64,000 bases of DNA from NCBI GenBank assembly GCA_000499405.2, contig HG738138.1:5888888-5952887 (forward strand), in the 5' to 3' direction. The notes under the pieces were generated by a model, which saw only the letters and a list, made by a program, of their open reading frames with translations, did no database searches and was not told the DNA's origin. Below, one piece after another: positions 54,575 to 64,000 of the stretch. The position numbers and the translations under genes were made by a program. The stretch is from Onchocerca volvulus. Its lineage: Eukaryota > Nematoda > Chromadorea > Rhabditida > Onchocercidae. Position 1 is the stretch's first letter. Every line of letters begins with the position of its first letter.

Positions 54575-56091
54575 ATGGAATCGAATAAAAGTCAAGTTCG
54601 TAAAAGCAGTTGTAATAGCACGCCGAATTCAAGAAGGCAATCCTTAACAGCGCAACTTACACGAACAGCCAGGCGTTTTTCCGCTGCACTGGCACCACAT
54701 TTAATAAAACTTGACCCTTTACCAATGCTGCAGAATCATGAAATGCTTAATATTCGATTGGCAAATGTTAAACAGGTAAACTACTCTTCTTTGTATTCAG
54801 AATTTTTTTTTTTCGGAATTATTAAAATGTATTTTTAAAAACTCCAAATTCCGAAACTTTCTAATGAATTTTGAAATTAATTTGAATTTTATTTGAAAAT
54901 GGTTTTTAATAATTCACATTTTTTTTGACACATTTATTATAGCTTCAAGCAGCTATCCAGAGGTATATTATCAAAAATGGTGTGAGCTTCAGTCCGATTG
55001 ATTTTGAAATAACAGATGCAAACGATATGCGTGTGCTCAGTATTAGCTTGCATCCTGAGGAAATGATTCTTTCTGAAGGCACCAGAAAGATTCTTTCGAT
55101 CGCATTTGACGGTTCCGATCCTGATGAATGCGGAACTGTGATAGCTACAATCAAGCATCCAATATCAGGTCAGTCATACACTTTGGTCACAAGCTTATAC
55201 TAAACTGGAATTGCTTTTTTGAAAGCAGAATTTAAGATTCCATTTGCTTAATAAATTACGAACAAACTCAAGACTGCGACTTTCTGTTGATTGATCAACC
55301 GATTCTTTCTAATCTTTTAATGCTATTCCACTTGAATATTAAAGAAAACTGGATCAAAACATTGACTAAAATGAATTTGAGGCATGCGAATATTCGAATT
55401 TTTGAAATTACGAAGCTCAAATATCATCCAAATCACATCGCACGTTGATCAATGTGATCGGTGCCAAATTAGACTAGTATCAAACTCAGTTTTCAATTCT
55501 TTTGCGATATGTAGTTGTTTCTTTGCACGCAAAAAATGGGAGTTTATAAAGGAAAACAAAATTTACGCGTTTATTCGATATAATGGTACATTTTTCGACG
55601 AAAATTCATTACGGTAAAGTGAATTTTTTGATTAAAATAAAATTTCGAATTAAAATAGCTACTAGTTATGATAGAAAATAGCTTGTTAAGTATTCATAAT
55701 TAGAATCATTTATAGTACCATGCTCAAATAAATTAAAGAAATGATGTGATAGCTAATAAGAGAATGGAAAATCTTTCCTATATGTAATTACATCATATTA
55801 CAACATGGGATGTTTGAATAATTCTGTTAATTCTAGTTATTACTCTCATAAATTACTCGTCGATAGCAATGCAATCGACTTCGGATTTCAACTTATTTTA
55901 TTTTTTAACAAAATTTTTGGAGAGAAGAAGAAGCTATTTAGACTGGAATGGGTACCACAAGCAGATAATGAACTACGATTGATTGTGATAGCATTTGGGA
56001 TGACGCAGATGGTTCTCGATGCATATCCTTCCCTAAGTCATATCATAAGCGAGTATAATCAAAAAAAAATTGGTAAATTTCCTTATGCTTG
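54575..56091 (+). CDS. Unrecognised multi-exon gene with a possible ASH/MSP-like beta domain
   Basis: Exon 1 (54575-54775) and exon 2 (54943-55168) are well supported: the ATG follows an AG acceptor (gtaatttag) 20 bases upstream, the donor is CAG|GTAAAC, the acceptor ttattatag, and the join is in phase 0. Exon 1 codes for a basic, Ser/Arg-rich N-terminus (SRRQSLTAQLTRTARRF). Exon 2 has alternating hydrophobic residues (LSISLHPEEMILSEGTRKIL, then SIAFDGSDPDECGTVIATIK), a pattern like the Ig-like ASH or MSP fold of ASPM, SPD-2 and Hydin. A third exon probably covers part of 55760-56073 (KLFRLEWVPQADNELRL), ending at a GTAAAT donor, but its start is unclear: an AAG acceptor near 55759 fits the phase. 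Exons further right may exist. No function is assigned. Confidence 0.55.
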
Positions 56092-59000
56092 AATTTCGAT
56101 TTTTCTTTTTATGAATTGCAAGTTGAAGATGATTTGTTTTAAACCGTCCACCATTGTGTCTTAAAATCCGAAATTTTCTTTTATTTTTTTTCTTTTCATT
56201 TTTTGGTTAGAAAATTAATATCTGAGGAAAGGATTCTGTTGAGATACTGCTGCTTTATCAACAGAGTCTGGGATAATCTCGGATATTGGCAGTATAAATT
56301 GATACTATACTGAATAGTGCAATAATTTCAAAACTCTTCAGGGTTGTGACAAAAATGGTATCAGCAAGTCGGGAAAGCAAAAAAAAAAAATAAAGAAAAC
56401 GAGTTGAAAATTTGATGTATTAATAATCCGGTCACATCTAATGTTAAATATAAATTATGCGGTGTTTAGTTTGAAATATCATCGTAGAATGCAAATTTAG
56501 CATTAATCACTATCGCCTTTAATTCGTTCACAACTGACGGCTTGCATCGCTTAATTCAGCCAGTGATACCATATTTGAAATTATATTTGGTTTGATTTCA
56601 GAAAAATTACCAGCAACGAAGTTATGGATTTCATTTTTATTATTATTGTATTATTTTTTTTTAAACGAATATTTGTGAATAAATTCCGAAAGTTCCAAAA
56701 TGCTATAATATAATTTTTTGGAATTTGTTCAGAAAGAAATGAACCGAGCCAAGTCTAACATATGGTTTTACCAATTTAATTACATGTTCAAGAAATTAAC
56801 TGCCCGTATTTGATAAGTTCAAACTGTGCATAAGGATAGAATTGAAAGTAACTTATCGGCATGTAAGGCATTCTCATTCTTTCTGGTAAAGATAACTGCT
56901 TCCAGAGTGCCAAACGATGATGACAATCTTTTATCATCTACTGTTAAAAAATAGTCGTTGCTAAGTAGGAAATAAGTGATAATGATACTATTAATTATTA
57001 TTTACTGATTTCAGGAATTTAAAAAAAATTGACAGGTAAGTTTTAAATGTAGTTATTCCAAAAAATTTCTGCTAAAAATTTTCAAGTATTGCAAAAGGAA
57101 ACCTAGCTCTTTCCGTCATTTCAAAAAAAAAGTTTAATTCGCAAAAAAAAAAAAGGTTAACCATCCTAGTAGAAGTTCCCTTTCAAATATCAAAAAAATG
57201 CGCTCTGACTCATATGTGCAATAAAATTTTCATTTGATAACAGTAATTTCAACAGAACATTTTTAAGAAGGAAATTGATCATAGCATCACAATTTCCAGT
57301 GAAAGCTTCGAGAGACTATCTGAAGAGAAGTTCTAGCAATTAATATACTACTATCTATGAAGTATATTTCTCAATTATTGAACAGGAAATTCATTATTTT
57401 TTAAATCTTTACTTTTACAGATTGCTTTAGGATTTGCAAGTGAGCAAATTACAAAATACAAAAGCTAATTGATTGCTTTTTTTTTTCGTTTTGGCAATAT
57501 AAAGGATTGAGTTCGTTTTTTAATCCAACCAAAAAGATGTCATTTTTTACGCCATCATATGATTATTTTCCTGACTTAATTTGATTGGTAAGCTGCATAT
57601 AATATTACCGATGAATCCAAGAGACTGTTCCTTTCTTTTCCTATTTCTATTAATATCGAGTGGACAATGATATTAATTACTCTCATTCGATTTTACGCTG
57701 TTACTATCAATGTTTTGTCTGTTCGATGAACTGTATTGCTGCAATTATCCACACTTTCCGTCCAAACATATGCCGAATTTTACTCCCAGCAATTTTAAAG
57801 GTGATTTGAACACGAAAGTTAGTATCTTCAATTTTAAGTATCACTAATTTTAGAGGAAAAAGTTACGAAAATGTATGAGAGATCCTGTAAACGATTGAAA
57901 TTCAATAGCATTTTTCTCACTTTCATTGGTAGATTTACAGAATTTTTTCTCTAGTACAATTCATAAAAGGCTGACTAATTTATTCCCTTGAATACATTCT
58001 TCAAAAATAAAATCAACTTAAGGACTTTTTTATAAAAGTTATAATTGAACATTTACCGATAAAACTATTCAGTTCAAAGGTACTCATATTTTGCACACAA
58101 ATACAACATGCTCCTTATTGCATCATTTTTTATTATTATAGAGTTTGATCGAGTGGTATAAACAAAATATTTGTCATTTATAAGTTTAAATATTTCAAAA
58201 AAAAGAATTAAATTATACAAGGTATATCCTAACAACGAACTAAACTCTGGTAAATTTAGACCCTGATCAGGCCTAGTTCGTTCGGATATATACAGTTCGA
58301 GATCACGTATTTCCAGATTCTAGAACATCCTACAACCAATGTAGTTATAGAACAAATGCTTTTTACACAAAAATGGAAACTCTTGTATTTCGCCATAACA
58401 GATATTTAATTATATTTAGAATTTCAAATTTACAGATGTAATCATGGTTGGTTAACATTTACGCTACACATTTCCACCACTTCAGTCCTATGACTCAGAT
58501 AGAATAACAGCTTGATTACCAACATTTCAATATTCAAAAGAGCGTAGTAATCATTTCGAAATTTCAGTTCTGACTTCCCCAACTATAAATGATGACTACT
58601 GCCACCGATGTCAGATCCGCTGTTGACCGAAAATGTAGTGAAACTAATTGAATTAGAGTTCTTTATTTGATACATAAAACTTTCAGACGGCAACACCTTC
58701 ACGGCATTTTTATCATTAGTGGATACATTACTTCATTCGCTCTAATTAGTTCAGTGTAAAAATGGACTACAAATAAACCAAATGCGGAGAACAAAGTCTG
58801 GCTTAATTTAGATATTAAAAAAGATAATTCAAACATATTAAACTTATAATGTGCAACATTCGCATTCGAGAATTAATTTCTATAACGTGAAAAACTATTC
58901 CTCAGGATCAAAAGAAACCAAGTCTGTAACTGTGAAATCAAAAAGTAAGACCGACAAATGAGAAATTAAGCTATCCAAACTGTTTTTTGCAATGATAAAA

Positions 59001-59437
59001 ATAGAAAAAAGGATTTCATCAGATTGCGAACTCTCCGAATTACAGAAGGTACGACATTACAGAAAACTATTGGAAAGAAAATTGGAAAAAAAAATCATTC
59101 AAAACAAAGTTCAGACACGAAAGTGAGTTGGGGATAACAAAAAGGAAAATGCCAAGAAATTTTTTCTGAATGATTTTTTTCTTTTTCAATTTCTCTTTCA
59201 ACAGTTTTCTGGTTGTCTTACTTCTTATGAACCGGAAAGCATGCAATCTAATGAATTAATACAACAATTTGATTACTGGAACAAGTGAATATTGAGTAAA
59301 CAGATAGAAATATAATTAACGAATAATCGAAGACACATACATATCTTGAAAAATACATTCATGATAATCACGGCAATAATTACAAGCTCTGTCGAATGAA
59401 AATGAACAAAATGGTATTATACCTAATTTTCATCAAA
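56092..59437. other. Sequence with no gene that can be supported
   Basis: About 3.3 kb of AT-rich DNA. It may contain downstream exons of the 54.6-kb gene (T-rich acceptors occur near 56601 and 57010), but the adjoining frames are short and not recognisable. Confidence 0.4.
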
Positions 59438-61998
59438 CTACAACAGCGGTGATGTCGTTAACTTTGCCCGCTTTTTATTCTTAACTCTAACATCAGATTC
59501 CTTCTTACTGTTGTCAAAATCACTAGGACGCTTCACAGCTGTTCTAGGTTCATCAAAACAATCCGGCGCATCTTCTTTTCTTCTGCTCTCTAACGCTGAT
59601 GTGCCACTGCATGCTTTGCTTCTGTAATTGCTATGATTAAACGCAATATATCATGTGCACTAAACCAAAGTACTCTAACAGTTGTTCAAGTTAATATTTT
59701 TCAGTTAACAATATCATCTTTCTAACTATTATAATTAAGGATAGCCGCAATCAATAGTCTAAAATCAAACACAAACTTACGTCTTGGTTTGATCTTCTTT
59801 TTTTCCTGTTTGAGACGAGGCAATTCTTTTAAAAAATTTCAAAAGTGAATTAGGAGGTGAGCTTTCTCTTTTTCTTTTTTCATCCAGTTGAATTAAAGAA
59901 TTTCCTAAAACTTTTTAATTGTTCACCGTAAAATATAAAAATTTCTTCCAAAGTTCTGGTGGCGTAAAAACCATTATAATATAATGGCAACAATACCTGA
60001 AGCTCTTGATTGATTGAATCGAATTATCTGGTTGAGAATTTGAAAAATTACTAAAATACTTACCAAATTTACGTCCTTTTCTTTCTAATAACGGCGAAGG
60101 TGGAGGTCGAGGTATTTTTCCACCATATTTTTCACCTAACGCTACTTCGCCAAATCTAAACAGGGTTACTGGAACAAAATATATTTGAAGGATGAAAAAT
60201 ATAGAAACAAGAACAAACAAAGAAAAATTTCAACATTCTCATAAATTAAACAGATCAAAAGTCTAAACTGAACTAATATCTTGAATTGAAAACACTAAAA
60301 ATAAAAGTTATCTAAAATGCCGGAGCAGATTAGCGACATAATTAAGGTATCTCCAAAAAATGCTCATCATATGTCAATCTTGATTAAATGTTTTGCTAGT
60401 TTGTCAGCATTTTACTTTGAAAAACATGGTACCGATAGCAAATCAGGTAAAGAACCAAGCTGAAGGAAGACAGAGAAAGTTTATGTTGCTGTATAAGTGC
60501 AATAAAGCTGAAAAAAAGAAAAAGAAATGTGCACCTAATGAAACTAATATAACCCTCCAAAGAACAAATCATCAAAACCCGTCCATCAGGACTCCACGCC
60601 ATATCCGTGAGAGTATTGTACTGAAGATTAGTAGCACATGCAATACATCTGCAGAGTTGACTATCGAAAATATACACAGTATTCTTCGTCAGTGCAGCCC
60701 AAACAATGCGATATGGAAGTCTAAATAAGTTTTTAGTACTGGTTAGAATAATGCTTCTCCAAACAAAATTTTCAGATAAACTAACTGTGAACTGGAATAA
60801 ACAAAAAAAAAAAAATTTTTTTTGTTTTTGTTAGTGAGCTGGGATTTTATCAAATGAAACTTACTTTAAAGGGTTACTGACAATTTTTTTGTGAAGTTTG
60901 TACAAAACAGGGCTACAAGATATACGAAAAGTAGCTTTTGAAGAAGGAATAAATGCAGCTGGGCGACCTCTAAAAAAATTCGAGATGAAAATGATATTAT
61001 AGAATTTCAATGTTTGTTTGATTTGACCTCTAAAGATTCGATTTCCCGTTCATAAACCCTCTGATAGCTTCCCTACTTTTTGTCATATAGAGTAAGACTA
61101 TCCAGCATTATAGAATACGAAATACAGTCTGTTGATATGTGAAATAACAAAAACATATTAAATTTTTAAAAAACAGGAAAAAAATTTTGCTTCAAATGGT
61201 AGTTTGACATTAAGCAGATATTCTATGGATGTTTCAGCAATTCAAAAAAGACTTGTAAAACCTACTTCGGAAAGTCACAACGACGAAAAATATAAGTCCC
61301 GAAAATATTCGAAGAACCGGTCTCCAAAATACCACCTAAATAATATGAGCAGGCATGATATCGTAGCAGAAATATCATGATTTAATTCAGAATTTCATAG
61401 ATACAGGGACTTCAGACCGAAAAACACGTAAGAGACAAAGAAATTAAATTAAAATTAGAGATTTTCTCTTCCTCTTTATTCCTCACTTCACATCGATTAT
61501 GGAATAGACAATCCCTGACTCAATATGCAATACAAAACAGAATTTTTTCAAACATACTTGGTGTAATCAATAATTCACCATCAGGTGAAAAGTCTGGAAT
61601 TCTAGAAAAGGACATTAACTGATCATCGTGGAATAATTTATAATCCTAAAAAGAAACTTTTCTTAGAAACGAAATCCGATATCATTCAATTTGTAATCCT
61701 TTATGGATTAAATATGAAAAATTAACGGCCTCTATTTTTTGAAACAATTTGCCAAACTACAACTTACACCAGCTTTTAAACTTGATCTCCTTAAAATCGT
61801 CCTCGGTAAGCGAACATTTTGAATACACACTAAACGAATGCCTTTTTTCCCACATAAAATGTCGAGTTTTCTATCAGTGGACATTGTAACGATATATTTT
61901 CCACGTGGATCCCATGCAACACCATTTGGGAAGCGTCGGAATGACCTCATGTGCCATAAGCGTCTACCTGTTTTACTAGTTAATTGTTTATGAGTGTG

Positions 61999-62031
<33 letters not shown>

Positions 62032-63250
62032 TTTGTTGTTCTTCTTTATTCTTCGGAAACCTAGTTAATATAAAAGCAAGTTTTTTGAAGCAAATTTAAC
62101 TCAATATCACCTGTATTTGCTTCATATACTGCGACAGATTCGTCATTAGATACAATGGCAAAACGTTGGCTATCCGGACTCCAACACAAAGAACAAATAT
62201 CGCTATCATGGCTGAATCAAATTTATTGCAGAAGTACGAAAAGCATGAATAATATTAAAATCTAGCAATATGTCATTATCGAACAATAAACAAAATGTGG
62301 CTAAATTCTATCACTAAATTAAGATCCTCTTTTCCAGGAAAATGAATCGGAAAAAAAAAAAAGAACAGAGTCTTTTCATCTGGAAAAATAAGATGTAGGA
62401 AGAACTTCGAGTTGTTAACAATATTAAACATTTTATCCAAGTTATCTTACCTTAATGGAGTTTTGTATCTGATCCAGTTTTCAACATTTGAAGGGAAGTC
62501 GTCATCTCGTGGCAACATCAGATTTGGACTTTCTATATCGATTTTCCAAATGATTATACAACCATCACAATCTCCGCTTGCAAGAAATTGTCCTTCAATT
62601 TTGTAAATTTAACAACAAAGAATGAAGACTGAATTTTCAACATCGTTATACTATTGACAAAAAAATACCATTTGGTGAAAAGCGTGCAACATTAACAGTT
62701 GCACGATGACCAACTAAATTTGCTATGAAATATACTCCAAGATCCTCAGTTCCAAATGGTAACATCCGAAAATCCATCTTCCAAATTCGTACTTCTTTTC
62801 GTAAACTACACGTTACCAACTATAGATGTAATAAGTATAAATAAATATATTGGTATAAATGACTTTATTATAAGTTCAAATGAAAAATTGCTAATGTGGA
62901 GGCATAATAAATTATCAGAAAAATGTTAGTTTAATTTATACATCCAAATAATCAGAAGCTTATCGGACATATAAGGGAAGATTTTGACTGTTGCCATATG
63001 AAAACCTCTCTTAATAAATATACAGCATGGCTGTTTAAATACGGTTATACTACCATCAACAGAAGAAAAATTAAAAAAATTAATTATACTGGAAAGAAAA
63101 AAAGTGACATAAATAAGACTAAAAAAAGAGGGTAAATTAAATTACTATTACCTTATAAAAATCGACACTGTCATCATGTTGTGCTTGGAAATCGACGGAA
63201 AGTAAAGAGTCCCGATCATGCCAAATAATTTCCGGCATGTAATGCAGCAT
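59438..63250 (-). CDS. chaf-2: Chromatin assembly factor 1 subunit B (CAF-1 p60, WD40 protein)
   Basis: Twelve exons in transcript order: 63250-63152, 62819-62669, 62592-62451, 62211-62111, 61967-61768, 61645-61558, 61335-61266, 60969-60865, 60720-60535, 60155-60064, 59904-59781, 59621-59438. Phases agree and give 513 residues (human CHAF1B 559). CAF-1 deposits newly made H3-H4 behind replication forks in the nucleus. The start MLHYMPEIIWH aligns residue for residue with the human N-terminus. WD40 repeats follow (LVTCSLRKEVRIWK, GHRATVNVARFSPNG, LASGDCDGCIIIWK, HDSDICSLCWSPDS, NGVAWDPRGKYIVTMSTDR), then the typical FHDDQLMSFSRIPDFSPDG, LPYRIVWAALTKNTVYIFDS and LTDMAWSPDGRVLMICSLEG. The tail from about 381 is basic and disordered, with RPPPSPLLERKGRKF, NSLLKFFKR and a C-terminal KNKKRAKL nuclear-signal-like run. 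In-frame ATGs upstream of 63250 were not preferred because the chosen one matches the family length. Confidence 0.93.
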
Positions 63251-63775
63251 AGCTGTCATCTCACTTTTTGCTATACGTTCGACCATTTTATGCAAATTAT
63301 TAACATATGTAGTTTGCAATAATTCAATCTTTAACAGATTATTATATTAATGATGTCACTGTCATTATAGATTTATTTTGTAAATATATCTACTAGCTGT
63401 TGTGGATGCAAAGTTTTGAAAACTTTTCAGTACTCTGCTTCATACACAATAAAGTGATAAAGTATGAAATAAGGGACCCATATTCTGAGTGATCATTTAC
63501 TGATAATCATTATATCAGTCAGCACCTACCAGTAATAACAGTGTTTAGATATTTATAACCATAGCCGTAGCTAAATAGAACCAAGCCGTCACCTCAGGAA
63601 TCCTAGCAATGTGATGCGCAGTGATTTCCCGCTATTTTCTCATTTGAATTACAAAATCTCATAATTCGTACCGTCAAAGTTCAGACAGATTTGTACATGG
63701 CAATGGGAAATTTGAAACTGGAATTCCCAGTCTACGGTAGAAATCGAGAGATAAAGAAAAGGGAGACTGAATTTC
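63251..63775. promoter_or_regulatory. Short divergent promoter region
   Basis: About 525 bases separate the start of CAF-1 p60 (- strand) from a possible start on the + strand at 63776. A shared promoter is likely if the right-hand gene is real. A short open frame at 63697-63786 overlaps the second start. Confidence 0.4.
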
Positions 63776-64000
63776 ATGCTAAATAGTGAAGAATTTCATC
63801 TGAAATTTGTTCTGCCACCCGATCCGCGTATCCATGGATCCGTATGGGAGGCATGTCAAGAAAGATTGAAGTTGCATTCAGAACTTAATATCAAATTTGA
63901 AGTCAAATATTCCTTACAATTTGTTGCGACAAAAAGGTTAAACGTTCAAATTCAAATCGCTTTCCTTCTATTCAGTGAAATTTTTGGGGATCGCGGAATA
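63776..64000 (+). CDS. Partial hypothetical gene running off the window
   Basis: From the ATG at 63776 the frame is open to the window end (75 codons). It reads MLNSEEFHLKFVLPPDPRIH, then GSVWEACQERLKLHSELNIK, which has a coding-like residue mix, in contrast to the AT-rich filler nearby. Base composition from 63600 on is richer in G and C. I do not recognise the protein. An exon end may lie within the visible part, since the last 20 codons look weaker. An alternative first exon in another frame (MAMGNLKLEFPVYGRNREIK from 63697) overlaps it, and I cannot choose with certainty. Confidence 0.4.
   Translation, partial: MLNSEEFHLKFVLPPDPRIHGSVWEACQERLKLHSELNIKFEVKYSLQFVATKRLNVQIQIAFLLFSEIFGDRGI

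Noticed and set aside
60393..60728. 111-residue + strand open frame
   Set aside because: It is antisense to CAF-1 p60 exon 9 (60535-60720) and its downstream intron.

Overview
The window is eukaryotic, AT-rich DNA with short exons, small to medium introns, T-rich 3' splice sites ending in AG, and AG acceptors directly upstream of start codons that look like spliced-leader sites. A thioredoxin reductase gene ending in an in-frame UGA, nematode-type telomere repeats (TTAGGC) and the protein matches all point to a nematode. Intron density and base composition would suit a spirurid or filarial species, but that last step is inference. No rRNA, tRNA, CRISPR or prokaryotic operon structure was found.

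Layout: (1) 970-2771, + strand, a complete four-exon NEDD8 protease (SENP8/NEDP1 type). (2) 10678-14520, + strand, a 13-exon selenocysteine thioredoxin reductase with an N-terminal glutaredoxin-like domain; its SECIS hairpin lies at about 14611-14692. (3) 20847-26909, - strand, a 17-exon divergent copine (two C2 domains plus a copine/vWA domain), with telomere-like repeats in one intron and a probable GC-AG intron. (4) 27-40.7 kb, gene-poor, with a strong inverted repeat, one unassigned open frame and a large trinucleotide tract. (5) 40742-44970, - strand, an 11-exon RASGEF1-family Ras/Rap exchange factor, one of whose splice donors reads GG instead of GT. (6) 45-54.5 kb, gene-poor, with hairpins, short tandem repeats and the second copy of a dispersed repeat. 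(7) 54575 to about 56091, + strand, an unrecognised multi-exon gene with a beta-rich, possibly ASH/MSP-like region. (8) 59438-63250, - strand, a complete 12-exon WD40 protein, the CAF-1 p60 (CHAF1B) subunit of chromatin assembly factor 1. (9) 63776-64000, + strand, a possible first exon of a gene that runs off the window.

The genes are not an operon. They are ordinary, mostly unrelated housekeeping or signalling genes: deneddylation, redox control, membrane/Ca2+ adaptor, small-GTPase activation and histone deposition. Exon boundaries were derived by hand from splice signals, reading phase and family similarity recalled from memory; phases agree across every junction in the five main genes, except for the one RASGEF1 junction discussed. 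No database search was possible.
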